Shown in pieces: positions 52,949 through 62,039 of a DNA stretch of 64,000 bases. The stretch is from Sphingomonas sp. Leaf34 (lineage in GTDB: Bacteria > Pseudomonadota > Alphaproteobacteria > Sphingomonadales > Sphingomonadaceae): positions 124,001 to 188,000 of the forward strand of contig NZ_LMLC01000004.1 of the NCBI RefSeq assembly GCF_001421805.1, in the 5' to 3' direction. Position numbers and translations under genes: made by a program. Numbering within the stretch: the stretch's first letter is position 1; every line of letters starts with the position of its first letter. Under the pieces are notes generated by a model. It saw nothing but the letters and a program-made list of their open reading frames with translations, did not search any database and had not been told where the DNA came from.

Positions 52949-53206
52949 CTAGCGTGGACGGCGGCTAGCTTCCAACGCTGCGGCGCCATCGACGGTCATC
53001 GCGCTCCACTCGGCCTTGGTGTGACAGACCCGTTTCGGAAAGCGCGAGCCCGTGGGCGTTTCGGATCGGCAGATCGGTTTCTCGGTCTGCGGACGCTGAC
53101 CATCGGCGGCGGCTGCAGCAGGAGGGGCGGGGGGGGACTGGTGCGCAGCCGCGGCGGACGCCAGGAAGAGGACGCCTGCCACGGGCAGAGCCTTGAACTT
53201 GCGCAT
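52949..53206 (-). CDS. Small secreted protein with a cysteine pair
   Basis: An 85-residue protein starting at 53206 with GGAG nine bases upstream. A signal peptide at residues 1-21 (ALPVAGVLFLASAAAAH) is followed by an Ala/Pro stretch and a compact core ICRSETPTGSRFPKRVCHTKAEW. The two cysteines 14 apart likely form a disulfide. This CxSxTGSRFxxxxC core recurs in sphingomonad proteins of unknown function; this statement comes from memory, not a search. Confidence 0.72.
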   Translation of the reverse strand: MRKFKALPVAGVLFLASAAAAHQSPPAPPAAAAADGQRPQTEKPICRSETPTGSRFPKRVCHTKAEWSAMTVDGAAALEASRRPR

Positions 53207-53606
53207 CGCCGTTTTCTCCGTTCGTATGGGTGGCCAACCTATTTGATCGACACCCGGAGGCAAGCGCATAATCGCCCCGACCGTCCCGCGATCGGCGCGA
53301 CACCATGCGGACCCTGCCGTGAAACGCGGGGGGCTGGGTGAGGCGATGATCCGGCACGTGGCCGCGCTTCAACACGGCAACACCCCGTAAAGTCGCGCTC
53401 GGATCATACCGGCCGGACCATACCGGCGAGGCCGAAAGAGCCTGCTGAACGCGGACAATCGATCGATCGCAGATGGCCGGCGATGCGGCTAGGACGATTG
53501 CGGGGTGGGAAAGGGCGCGCTCGCGGCGCCGTCCATGGACCATCGACGATCGGCTGATCGGCGATCGTGCCCAATCGCTTGGAAAGGCTCGATAGAATAT
53601 CAACGC
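53207..53606. other. Intergenic region before tRNA-Cys
   Basis: 400 bp with no supported gene. It contains repeated CGATCGAT and CGATCG words (53458-53475 and 53548-53570) and the promoter region of the small secreted protein at its left end. Nothing else is recognised. Confidence 0.55.
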
Positions 53607-53680
53607 TGGAGGCCCGACCGGGAATCGAACCCGGGTGCGAGGATTTGCAGTCCTCTACGTCACCACTCCGCCATCGGGCC
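53607..53680 (-). tRNA. tRNA-Cys (anticodon GCA)
   Basis: The minus strand gives acceptor GGCCCGA/TCGGGCC, anticodon stem GAGGA/TCCTC with loop CTGCAAA (anticodon GCA), and T-arm CCGGG/CCCGG around TTCGATT. The discriminator is U and CCA is encoded at 53607-53609. Confidence 0.96.
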
Positions 53681-54088
53681 CCGATGCGGACGGCGCCAAT
53701 GCTTGGTTTTGCCAGCGCGGTCAACCGCGACGTGCGGCGGGCGATAAAATATCGCGTCTTCGCCGGTCTCGGACGCTTATGCGAGGGCGGGCAACGCCTT
53801 TGCGATGGTTCGATGCCGAAATGCGTGGCATTTTCAGCGACGTTGCCGGCTTTCGCTGCTAAAGAGCACCGCAGAGGTAGTGCCGTGGTCTTCCGCATGC
53901 GCCCTCGACGTCCCGCCCGCGACATCTTCGGTGTCACACGGGCGGGCGGGGCGTCTACACCCCAGATTCGGCCGATCTCGACCCGTGCGCGCATATCTCC
54001 CGCTTGGCGCAATCGCCGGGCCGCGATACATGTCGGCGCGACAACTAGTGTATTGCGCAGCTAAAACAGTTGTGCGACAGGATGGGTT
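53681..54088. other. Intergenic region between tRNA-Cys and pcm
   Basis: 408 bp without a supported gene. The right end holds the pcm upstream region with the inverted repeat at 54041-54073. A CCCGCCCG ... CGGGCGGGCGGGG pairing lies at about 53914-53954. Confidence 0.55.
54041..54073. promoter_or_regulatory. Inverted repeat upstream of pcm-tolC
   Basis: ACAACT (54041-54046) and AGTTGT (54068-54073) flank a 21-bp interior. The element lies 16 bp before the pcm ATG. It resembles an operator for a MarR/TetR-type regulator of the downstream export genes, but no binding family can be named from sequence alone. Confidence 0.4.
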
Positions 54089-54769
54089 ATGACGACGATG
54101 AGCCTCGATACCGCGACCGCTGCTTCGGCCTACGACACCATGCGGCATGCGATGGTCGCGAGCCAGCTCCGCACCAACGCGGTCAACGACCAGCGGGTGG
54201 TTGCGGCGATGGCGCGGGTGCCGCGCGAGCAGTTCCTGCCCGACAACGTCCGCTCTATCGCCTATCGCGACACCGCGATCGCATTGGGTGGAGGACGATA
54301 CGCCAATCTGCCGATGGCGACCGGCCGGTTGCTGACCGAAGCGTATCTGACCGCTACCGACCGCGTGTTGCTGATCGGTGCCGCGACCGGCTACACCGCC
54401 GCGGTGCTCAGCGAGATCGTCGGATCGGTGGTCGCGGTCGAGAGCGACCCGGCGCTCCTGGCGATCGCGCGCGCCGCGCTGGCCGGGGTCGGCAACGTCG
54501 AACTCGTCGAGGCGCCGATGCACGAGGGTCATGCCAACGGCGCCCCCTATGACGTGCTGATCGTCGATGGCGCGATCGAGGCGATGCCCGATATGCTCGT
54601 CGCCCAGCTGCGTTCGGGAGGCCGAGTCGCGTCGGGCATCGCCGAGCGCGGGGTCACGCGGCTGGCGTCGGGACGCAAGACCGATGGCGGGTTCGCGCTC
54701 GCGGCCTTTGTCGATGTCGAATGTGTCGCGCTCCCCGGGTTCGACATCCCCAAACCCTTCAGGTTCTGA
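54089..54769 (+). CDS. pcm: Protein-L-isoaspartate O-methyltransferase family protein
   Basis: A 226-residue SAM-dependent methyltransferase. PCMT family features are RHAMVASQLRTNAVNDQRVVAAMARVPREQFLP, a glycine-rich SAM motif VLLIGAATGYTAAVLSEI and the acidic VVAVESDPALL. It lacks the usual motif GxGSGY in canonical form (GAATGY here), so methyl transfer to isoaspartyl residues is likely but not certain. It lies just before the tolC-family gene, an order common in alphaproteobacteria. The stop and the next ATG are 5 bp apart. Confidence 0.87.
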   Translation: MTTMSLDTATAASAYDTMRHAMVASQLRTNAVNDQRVVAAMARVPREQFLPDNVRSIAYRDTAIALGGGRYANLPMATGRLLTEAYLTATDRVLLIGAATGYTAAVLSEIVGSVVAVESDPALLAIARAALAGVGNVELVEAPMHEGHANGAPYDVLIVDGAIEAMPDMLVAQLRSGGRVASGIAERGVTRLASGRKTDGGFALAAFVDVECVALPGFDIPKPFRF

Positions 54770-54774
54770 GCCTT

Positions 54775-56307
54775 ATGATCACGCGCACCGCTCGTTTCCG
54801 CTGCTTGCTTACAAGTGTTGCGCTGATCTATAACGCTGCACCAGTGGGTGCGGACACGCTGCGCGAGGCGCTGGTCAAGGCGTACACCACCAACCCGATC
54901 CTCACCGGCCAGCGCGCGACGTTGCGCGCGACTGACGAGAATGTCCCGATCGCGCGCGCCTCGGGTCTGCCCTCGGCCAACGTGACGGGCGATTATACCG
55001 AATTCGTCGTGACCGCGGCGAACAGCTTCATCGCCCTGCCGCGCCAGGCGGTGGCGCGCGCCAACGTCTCGGTGCCGCTCTATCAGGGCGGCCAGGTTCG
55101 CAATTCGGTCGCCGCGGCCAAGACCCGGGTCGAGGCGGGCCGCGCGACGCTGCGCGGGACCGAGGCGGATTTGTTCACCAACGTCGTCGCCGCCTATATG
55201 GACGTGATCCGCGACGAGGCGATCGTCGGCCTGAACACGCAGAATGTCCGCGTGCTCGACGTCAATCTGCAGGCGAGCCGCGACCGGTTCCAGGTCGGCG
55301 ATCTGACCCGCACCGACGTCGCCCAGTCGGAGGCGCGCCTCGCGCTCGCGCGGGCGCAGCTACAGTCGGCCGAGGCGCAGCTGATCTCGAGCCGGGAAAA
55401 CTATATCCGCTATGTCGGCACGCCCGCCGGCACGCTTGAAACGCCCCCGACGCTCCCGCATCTTCCCGACAGCCCGGCCTCGGCGGTGACCGTCGCGATC
55501 GACAATAATCCGGTGCTGATCGCCGCAGCCAAGGAGCGCGATGCGACTCGCTACGATGTCGGGGTCGCCCGCGCGAGTCGCCTGCCGCAGATCAGCGCGA
55601 CCGGTTCGGCCAGCTATACCAACTATCTCGGATCGGCCTCGACCACCAACGGCAGCGTCAATACCTTCCCCAACGCCAACAAGACCGTCCAGGGGGGCCT
55701 CTCCCTGACGCTGCCGCTGTTCCAGGGCGGTCGCCCCGCCGCGCAGGTCCGCCAGGCCGAAGCGTTTCAGAGCCGCGCGATCGAGAACGTCACCGCGACC
55801 GAACGCAACGTGATCTCGCAAGCGCGCTCCGCGTTCGCCGTCTGGCAGTCGTCGGAGCAGGTGATCCAGTCGTCCGAAACCGCGGTCAATGCCAACAAGC
55901 TGAGCCTTGAGGGTGTCCGCGCCGAGAACAGCGTGGGCACGCGCACGATCCTCGACATCCTCAATGCCGAGCAGGAACTGCTCAACAGCCAGGTGACGCT
56001 CGTTACCGCGCGGCGCGATGCGTATGTCGCCGGTTTCGCGTTGCTCGCGGCGATGGGGCAGGCCGAGGCGCGCGACCTGGGGCTCGATGGCGGCGTGCTC
56101 TACGATCCGGTCGCCAATTATCGGCGTGTCCGCCACAAGATCTGGGATTTCGGTGGCGATGGCGAGCCGGTGCCGGTCGCCACGCGGACCGCCCAATCGC
56201 CCGCGCAGGATGCGCATGTCCAGCCGCAACGCGATCCGTTGCTCGATACGCCGGTTGACAGGAACCCCGCCTTAACCACAGGTAAGGACGCGCCGAGCCG
56301 CCAATAG
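54775..56307 (+). CDS. TolC-family outer-membrane efflux protein
   Basis: A 510-residue protein from the ATG at 54775. Signal peptide at about residues 1-26 (LTSVALIYNAAPVGA). The two halves carry the repeated outer-membrane efflux pattern (LREALVKAYTTNPIL..., VAQSEARLALARAQL..., and QARSAFAVWQSSEQVIQ...), with alpha-barrel coiled coils and PLYQGGQVR / PLFQGGRPAAQVRQAE strands. It forms the outer-membrane exit duct of tripartite efflux or type I secretion. No inner-membrane partner is in the window. A disordered tail of about 60 residues ends in Gln/Pro/Arg. Confidence 0.93.
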   Translation: MITRTARFRCLLTSVALIYNAAPVGADTLREALVKAYTTNPILTGQRATLRATDENVPIARASGLPSANVTGDYTEFVVTAANSFIALPRQAVARANVSVPLYQGGQVRNSVAAAKTRVEAGRATLRGTEADLFTNVVAAYMDVIRDEAIVGLNTQNVRVLDVNLQASRDRFQVGDLTRTDVAQSEARLALARAQLQSAEAQLISSRENYIRYVGTPAGTLETPPTLPHLPDSPASAVTVAIDNNPVLIAAAKERDATRYDVGVARASRLPQISATGSASYTNYLGSASTTNGSVNTFPNANKTVQGGLSLTLPLFQGGRPAAQVRQAEAFQSRAIENVTATERNVISQARSAFAVWQSSEQVIQSSETAVNANKLSLEGVRAENSVGTRTILDILNAEQELLNSQVTLVTARRDAYVAGFALLAAMGQAEARDLGLDGGVLYDPVANYRRVRHKIWDFGGDGEPVPVATRTAQSPAQDAHVQPQRDPLLDTPVDRNPALTTGKDAPSRQ

Positions 56308-56334
56308 GGGTGTTGCGCGGCTACGGGGTTTGGG

Positions 56335-56940
56335 ATGGTCCGGATGGGGGACGTGAACGGCGAGCCGTCGATGGAGGAAATTCTCTCGTCGATCAAACGC
56401 ATCATCGCCGAGGAGGGTGATACGCCCGGCCGGTCGCGCCGTCCCGCGCGGACGAACGCGGCGCCGGCCGATCGCGACTCGGCCTATCACGAGCCCGTAT
56501 ATCGTGACGCCGCCTATCTCGACGACGAGATCGACGACGAAGAAATTCTCGAATTGAGCGATCCGATGCCGATGGTCGACCGTACGCCCCGCACGCCGAA
56601 GTCCCCGGTCCTGACCTCGGTCGATGCCACGCCCGAACCGCGCCCGGCAGCGACCAAGCCGCAGCCCCACTCGCACTCGCAGCACCCGCCGCAACCTGCG
56701 CCGGAGCCCATAGCCGAATCGATCGTCTCGCGGGAAACCGCCGCGGCAACGCGCGCGCCGCTCGAGGCGTTGACCCGGATGATGGTCAAGCCCGACACCA
56801 ACAGTGACGGCACGCTCGAAGGGCTCGTACGCGAGATGCTGCGGCCGATGCTGCGCGAGTGGATCGATGCGAACCTGCCAAACATGGTCGAGGACATGGT
56901 CGCCCGCGAGATCGCCAAGATTATGAACCAGCAGCCTTAA
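56335..56940 (+). CDS. PopZ-family (DUF2497) polar organising protein
   Basis: A 201-residue protein. The N-terminus MEEILSSIKRIIAEEG is the DUF2497/PopZ-type helix, and the C-terminal GTLEGLVREMLRPMLREWIDANLPNMVEDMVAREIAKIM is the conserved oligomerisation helix pair. The middle is acidic then Pro/His-rich and disordered. PopZ self-assembles at cell poles and anchors chromosome and signalling proteins in Caulobacter. Role here is by homology. It sits between tolC and the LOV kinase. Confidence 0.9.
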   Translation: MVRMGDVNGEPSMEEILSSIKRIIAEEGDTPGRSRRPARTNAAPADRDSAYHEPVYRDAAYLDDEIDDEEILELSDPMPMVDRTPRTPKSPVLTSVDATPEPRPAATKPQPHSHSQHPPQPAPEPIAESIVSRETAAATRAPLEALTRMMVKPDTNSDGTLEGLVREMLRPMLREWIDANLPNMVEDMVAREIAKIMNQQP

Positions 56941-56958
56941 TTCCCGCGCACCCCGCGC

Positions 56959-56984
56959 GGAACCAGCACGGTTCCGCCGGGGTT
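56959..56984 (+). promoter_or_regulatory. EcfG-like promoter candidate / hairpin before the LOV kinase
   Basis: GGAAC (56959-56963), 17 bases, then GGTT (56981-56984) matches the alphaproteobacterial general-stress sigma (EcfG) pattern GGAAC-N16/17-CGTT except for one base. The same bases form an 8-bp hairpin, GCGGAACC-agcac-GGTTCCGC (56957-56977), so it could instead be a termination or stability structure for the upstream gene. Confidence 0.4.
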
Positions 56985-56993
56985 ACGCTTAGC

Positions 56994-58619
56994 ATGTCTG
57001 ATCCGTGCGCGCAGGAACCAGTGGCCGGGATGGATCCGGCGGAAGCCCCCACACAAGGCGGGGAATGGCGCGGCTCTAACGAAGCCATCGTTCCGGCGAA
57101 GGCGGGCAGCGATATCTTCTTCGCCGCGGTGAAGACGACGCGGATGCCGATGGTCGTCACCGACCCGCATCGGCCCGACAACCCGATCATCTTCTGCAAC
57201 GAGGCATTCTCGTTCATGACGGGCTATTCGCAGGATGAGATCCTCGGCTATAACTGCCGTTTCCTGCAAGGCCCCGAAACCGACCAGGCCGCGATCGACG
57301 AGGTTCGCGCCGCGATCGCCAAGCGCGAGGAAGTCGCGGTCGAGGTCCTCAACTATCGCAAGAACGGCTCGACCTTCTGGAACGCGCTGTTCGTGTCGCC
57401 GGTGTTCGGCGACGATGGCGAACTCCGCTATTTCTTCGCCAGCCAGCTCGATATTTCCCGTCGCCGTGAGGCCGAAGAAGCGCTGCACGAGGCGCAGCGC
57501 ATGGAAGCGGTCGGCAAGCTGACCGGCGGGATCGCGCATGATTTCAACAATCTGTTGCAGGTCATCCAGGGCTATGCCGATATCCTCGACGCCCGGATCG
57601 GCCCCGACGACCGGTCGGCGCGACGCGCGGTCGATGCCATCTCCACCTCCGCGGCGCGCGCGGCGACTCTGACGCAGCAATTGCTCGCGTTTGCGCGCAA
57701 GCAGGAACTGCGCGATCGGCTGATGAACCTGAACCAGCTGATCGGCGATTTCCGGCCGATCCTCGAACGCAGCGTCGGCGCCGGGATCACGCTGAAACGC
57801 GACCTCGCATCCGATCTGTGGAATTGCCGCGTCGACCCCGTCCAGACCGAGATGGCGCTGCTCAACATCATCGCCAACGCGCGCGATGCGACCGGCGGTG
57901 CGGGCACCGTGACGATCACCACGCGCAACGCGGTGCTGCCCGAGGACGCCAGCGTCGCCAAGCTCGAACCCGGCGAATATGTCGTCGCCACGGTGCGCGA
58001 CGACGGCCCCGGAATCGATCCGACGGTCGCCGAGAAGATTTTCGAACCCTTTTACACGACCAAGGAGATGGGGAAGGGCGCCGGGCTCGGCCTCGCCATG
58101 GTCTATGGCTTCATGCGCCAGTCGGGCGGGATCGCCGCCGTCCGGAATATCGAGGGCGGCGGCGCGGAATTCGCGCTGTATTTCCCCCGCGCCAGCGGCG
58201 CGGTCGAGCGCAAGCCCGCAGGCCCGGTCGCGCCCCGCGCGGGCGGTGCCGAACGCGTGCTGATGGTCGAGGACCAGATCGAGGTCGGCGAACTCGGCAA
58301 GACCATCCTCGAGGATCTCGGCTACGAAGTCGTGCTGGTCGACAGCGCGCGCGCCGCGCTTGACACGCTGCACGGTGATTCGGATTTCCGGCTGTTGTTC
58401 ACCGACATACTGATGCCCGGCGGGATGAACGGCGTCGCGCTCGCGCAGGCGGTGCGGCGCGACTATCCGCACACCGCGGTGCTGCTGACCACCGGGTTCG
58501 CGGACGAGGCGATCGACGCGGGCAGCCGCTCGTTCGAGCTGATCCGCAAGCCCTATCGCCGCAACGAGCTCAACGAGCGGATCCGCGCGGTGCTCGATAA
58601 GCCGGGCGCGCGGACGTGA
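56994..58619 (+). CDS. LOV-domain hybrid histidine kinase (blue-light sensor)
   Basis: A 541-residue soluble protein with ATG at 56994. Residues about 40-155 are a LOV domain: NEAFSFMTGYSQDEILGYNCRFLQGPETD, with photoreactive C88 in NCRFLQ, so FMN binding and blue-light adduct formation are expected. HisKA has H182 (LTGGIAHDFNNLLQ), HATPase NIIANARDATGG and DDGPGIDP, and a C-terminal receiver domain (about 421-535) has E-D pair VEDQ and phosphoacceptor D471 (LLFTDILMPGG). It is a hybrid kinase without a separate regulator beside it. It sits between popZ and valS, which are usually neighbours in related genomes. Confidence 0.95.
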   Translation: MSDPCAQEPVAGMDPAEAPTQGGEWRGSNEAIVPAKAGSDIFFAAVKTTRMPMVVTDPHRPDNPIIFCNEAFSFMTGYSQDEILGYNCRFLQGPETDQAAIDEVRAAIAKREEVAVEVLNYRKNGSTFWNALFVSPVFGDDGELRYFFASQLDISRRREAEEALHEAQRMEAVGKLTGGIAHDFNNLLQVIQGYADILDARIGPDDRSARRAVDAISTSAARAATLTQQLLAFARKQELRDRLMNLNQLIGDFRPILERSVGAGITLKRDLASDLWNCRVDPVQTEMALLNIIANARDATGGAGTVTITTRNAVLPEDASVAKLEPGEYVVATVRDDGPGIDPTVAEKIFEPFYTTKEMGKGAGLGLAMVYGFMRQSGGIAAVRNIEGGGAEFALYFPRASGAVERKPAGPVAPRAGGAERVLMVEDQIEVGELGKTILEDLGYEVVLVDSARAALDTLHGDSDFRLLFTDILMPGGMNGVALAQAVRRDYPHTAVLLTTGFADEAIDAGSRSFELIRKPYRRNELNERIRAVLDKPGART

Positions 58620-58658
58620 CGCTGGCCTAGCCCGGACACGCTCGCTAAGGCTTCCGCC

Positions 58659-61610
58659 ATGAGCGAGCTTCCCAAAACCTTCGACCCCGCCTCCATCGAA
58701 TCGCGCTGGTATGCGCATTGGGAGGCCAGCGGCCAGTTCCGCCCCGACCGCCCGAACGCGGAGCCGTGGACGATCGTCAACCCGCCGCCCAACGTCACGG
58801 GCAGCCTGCATATCGGCCACGCGCTCGACAACACGCTGCAGGACATCCTGACGCGCCACGCGCGCCTGAAGGGCAAGGACGCGTTGTGGGTGGTGGGCAC
58901 CGATCACGCCGGGATCGCGACGCAGATGGTCGTCGAGCGCCAAATGGGCGCGATGTCCCCGCCGCAGAAGCGCACCGACCACTCGCGTGAGGACTTTATC
59001 GCCAAGGTCTGGGCGTGGAAGGAAGAGAGCGGCGGCGAGATCACGCAGCAGCTGCGCCGGCTCGGTTGCTCGATGGACTGGGCGAACGAACGCTTCACGA
59101 TGGACGAGGGCTTTTCGAAGGCCGTCCTCAAAGTGTTCGTCGACCTGCACAAGCAGGGGCTGCTCTACCGCGACAAGCGCCTCGTGAACTGGGACCCGGG
59201 CCTCGGCACCGCGATCAGCGACCTCGAGGTCGAGACGCGCGAGATCAAGGGCAGCTTCTGGCACCTGCGCTATCCGCTCGAAGACGGCTCGGGTTTCATC
59301 GAGGTCGCGACCACGCGGCCCGAGACGATGCTCGCCGACATGGCGGTGGCGGTGAACGCGTCCGATGAGCGCTACACCGCGCTGATCGGCAAGCAGGTGA
59401 AGCTGCCGATTACCGGCCGGCTGATCCCGATCATCGCCGACGACCATGCCGATCCCGAGTTGGGATCGGGCGCGGTGAAGATCACGCCGGGGCACGACTT
59501 CAACGATTTTGAGGTCGGCAAGCGGGCAGGGATGGCCGCAGGCACGATGCTCAACATGCTCGATGCGAAGGCGCGTGTCGTGCAGGTGTCCGACGGGCTG
59601 ATCCCCGCCGAGATGCTCGGGCTGACGACGGCGGAGGCGCGCAAGGCGGTTGTCGCGCAGCTGAAGGCCGAGGGCTTCCTGATCGCGCATGTCGACAAGG
59701 AGGGCGTCGAGCACGACGCCGAGCCGCGCACTATCCAGACGCCGTACGGCGATCGCTCGGGCGTGGTGATCGAGCCGTGGCTGACCGACCAATGGTATGT
59801 CGACGCCAAGACGCTCGCGCAGCCCGCGATCGAGGCGGTGCGCGTCGGCGCGATCGATATCGTGCCAAAGACTTGGGAGAAGACGTTCTTCAACTGGATG
59901 GAGAACATCCAGCCCTGGTGCGTGTCGCGCCAGCTGTGGTGGGGGCACCAGATCCCGGCCTGGTTCGGGCCGGCGCAGGATGAACATGGTCTAGTTAGTC
60001 ATATTGACCATGATGTGGACGCTGACGGGCTTCTCATTGAAACTATTACTGGTCAGAATAATTCCTTTGTAGCCCAAACAGAGGAAGAGGCGATTGCCGC
60101 GGCGCAGGCCGTCTACGGTGACCAATACAGAATCGTAGTTGATGATGGTCCCCCGCGGGCGACGAACGACACAGTCTATATTGTCCGTGATTCCGACGTG
60201 CTCGATACTTGGTTCTCCTCCGCACTCTGGCCCTTCGCCACGCTCGGCTGGGACGGGTCCCAACCCCCGTTCGCCCTGAGCGAAGTCGAAGGGCAGGCCA
60301 AGGGCGACACCGCTTCTGGCGGTGCTTCGACTTCGCTCAGCACGAACGGAAATGCGGGGCATCCTGCACCCGAATCCCGGGGGCATCCCGCGTCGCAACT
60401 CGGCGGCCGTTATCCCAACGACGTGCTGATTTCCGGCTTCGACATCCTGTTCTTCTGGAACGCGCGGATGATGATGCAGGGGCTGCACTTCATGAAGGAC
60501 GTGCCGTTCCGCACGCTCTACCTGCACGGCCTCGTCCGCGCGGCGGACGGTGCGAAGATGTCCAAGTCGAAGGGCAATGTCGTCAACCCGCTCGGGCTGA
60601 TCGACCAGTATGGCGCCGATGCGCTGCGCTTCTTCATGGCGGCGATGGAGAGCCAGGGCCGCGACATCAAGATGGATGAGAAGCGGGTCGAGGGCTATCG
60701 CAACTTCGCGACCAAGCTGTGGAACGCCGCCCGCTTCGCGCAGGCCAACGGCATCGTCGCGAGCACCACGCTCGAGGCGCCGCGCGCGGAGCTCGCGGTC
60801 AACAAGTGGATCATCGCCGAGACGATCGCGACCGTGCAGACGGTCGACCTGGCGCTCGCCGACTATCGCTTCGACGGCGCCGCCAACGCGATCTACCAGT
60901 TTGCGTGGAGCCGGTTCTGCGACTGGTATCTCGAACTCATCAAGCCGCAGATGGTCGGCGACGAGCGCGGCCAGATCGACGACGAATCGAAGGCGGTCGC
61001 GGGGTGGGTGCTCGACCAGATCCTGGTGTTGCTCCACCCGTTCATGCCGTTCATCACCGAAGAGCTTTGGCACGCGATGGGCCCCCGCGATCACGACCTG
61101 ATCGTCGCGCAATGGCCGATGGCGGATGCGCGCTCGATGGATCCCGAGGCGAGCAAGGAGGTCGACTGGCTGATCCGGCTGGTTCAGGAGATCCGTACCG
61201 CGCGCAACGAACTGAACGTGCCGCCGGGGGCGCGTCTGCCGCTGCACGTCCGTGACGCCAACGCGGCGACCTTGGCGCGGCTCGAACGCCAAGCGCCCGC
61301 GCTCGCGCGTCTCGCGCGCGTCACGCATGCCGAGGGCGAAGCCACCGGCGGCGCGGCGCAGGTCGTGGTCGACGAGGCGACCTTCGTCCTGCCGCTCGAA
61401 GGCGTCATCGACCTCGACTCCGAACGCGCCCGCCTGACCAAGGCGATCGCCGCGGCGGAGAAGGAGCGCGACGCGCTGTCCGGCCGTCTCGGCAACGCAA
61501 GCTTCGTCGAGCGCGCCAAGCCCGAAGCGGTCGAGAAGGCCAAGGCCGACCACGCCGACAAGGCCGCCGAAGCCGCGCGGCTGCAGGCGGCTCTGGGAAG
61601 GCTGGGGTAA
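58659..61610 (+). CDS. valS: Valyl-tRNA synthetase with an in-frame repeat insertion
   Basis: A 983-residue class I synthetase that charges tRNA-Val. HIGH motif: [15 protein letters not shown] (about residues 43-57); KMSKS motif: [10 protein letters not shown]; the editing region ([11 protein letters not shown]) and C-terminal coiled coil ([18 protein letters not shown]) are present, so the protein looks intact. Residues about 444-515 are encoded by AT-richer DNA and are longer than in usual ValRS. Residues 537-564 are encoded by a palindromic repeat element. Both lie before the [16 protein letters not shown] segment and do not break the frame. Confidence 0.96.
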   Translation: MSELPKTFDPASIESRWYAHWEASGQFRPDRPNAEPWTIVNPPPNVTGSLHIGHALDNTLQDILTRHARLKGKDALWVVGTDHAGIATQMVVERQMGAMSPPQKRTDHSREDFIAKVWAWKEESGGEITQQLRRLGCSMDWANERFTMDEGFSKAVLKVFVDLHKQGLLYRDKRLVNWDPGLGTAISDLEVETREIKGSFWHLRYPLEDGSGFIEVATTRPETMLADMAVAVNASDERYTALIGKQVKLPITGRLIPIIADDHADPELGSGAVKITPGHDFNDFEVGKRAGMAAGTMLNMLDAKARVVQVSDGLIPAEMLGLTTAEARKAVVAQLKAEGFLIAHVDKEGVEHDAEPRTIQTPYGDRSGVVIEPWLTDQWYVDAKTLAQPAIEAVRVGAIDIVPKTWEKTFFNWMENIQPWCVSRQLWWGHQIPAWFGPAQDEHGLVSHIDHDVDADGLLIETITGQNNSFVAQTEEEAIAAAQAVYGDQYRIVVDDGPPRATNDTVYIVRDSDVLDTWFSSALWPFATLGWDGSQPPFALSEVEGQAKGDTASGGASTSLSTNGNAGHPAPESRGHPASQLGGRYPNDVLISGFDILFFWNARMMMQGLHFMKDVPFRTLYLHGLVRAADGAKMSKSKGNVVNPLGLIDQYGADALRFFMAAMESQGRDIKMDEKRVEGYRNFATKLWNAARFAQANGIVASTTLEAPRAELAVNKWIIAETIATVQTVDLALADYRFDGAANAIYQFAWSRFCDWYLELIKPQMVGDERGQIDDESKAVAGWVLDQILVLLHPFMPFITEELWHAMGPRDHDLIVAQWPMADARSMDPEASKEVDWLIRLVQEIRTARNELNVPPGARLPLHVRDANAATLARLERQAPALARLARVTHAEGEATGGAAQVVVDEATFVLPLEGVIDLDSERARLTKAIAAAEKERDALSGRLGNASFVERAKPEAVEKAKADHADKAAEAARLQAALGRLG
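60267..60349. repeat. Palindromic repeat element inside valS
   Basis: Arm 60267-60291 (CCGTTCGCCCTGAGCGAAGTCGAAG) is inverted at 60325-60349 with two mismatches, with a 33-base loop holding a smaller CACCGC/GCGGTG hairpin. It is in frame with valS and encodes [20 protein letters not shown] and eight more residues. Similar GAGCGAAGTCGAAG palindromes are known as intergenic repeats in sphingomonads. Confidence 0.85.
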
Positions 61611-61620
61611 TCGCCGTCTG

Positions 61621-61745
61621 ATCCTCCCCCGCCAGGGAGAGGTGGCAGGCGCCAGCCTGACGGAGGGGGCGGTAGGCGATACCCTTGGTTGCGTGTCCTC
61701 CCCCTCCGTCGCCTACGGCGCCACCTCCCCCTGGCGGGGGAGGAT
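61621..61745. repeat. Palindromic intergenic repeat, family A copy 2
   Basis: ATCCTCCCCCGCCAGGGAGAGG, then GTGGCAGGCGCCAGCCTGACGGAGGGGG, followed by its inverse ending CTGGCGGGGGAGGAT. The outer arms ATCCTCCCCCGCCAGGG and CTGGCGGGGGAGGAT pair. It is the fullest copy in the window and lies directly after valS, where it may act as a transcript end. Confidence 0.85.
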
Positions 61746-62039
61746 TGCAGCACGCGATAGCGATACGTTGCAGCTATCGCCTTCACCCCAGCGTTCGCCG
61801 GGGCGACGGCCGTTGGGACGCTCGACTGGCAAGGGTAAGTCGCCGCCGCCTTGTTCCCCCGCGAAGGCGGGAGCCCAGTCTGGGGCCCCGCCTTCGCGGG
61901 GAAACATGGAGCGCTACGGCCTGAGCGGGACCTGCCGACTTGTTCCCGCGTTCATTCCGCGGCTAGGCAGGAAAGCCTGTACGGGCGTCCACCCGTCTGC
62001 CGGAGAATACCGGACAATCCGGCCTGACGGAGTGACTGT
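61746..62039. repeat. Cluster of further palindromes before the MATE gene
   Basis: After the family A copy come a half family B element (CACCCCAGCGTTCGCCGGGG, about 61782-61808) and a palindrome TGTTCCCCCGCGAAGGCGGG / CCCCGCCTTCGCGGGGAAACA (61852-61871 with 61886-61905). The remaining DNA up to 62039 has no supported gene. Confidence 0.7.

Noticed and set aside
57010..59987. 1016-codon minus-strand frame opposite the LOV kinase and valS
   Set aside because: It is antisense to two well-defined genes and shows only composition-driven low-complexity sequence.
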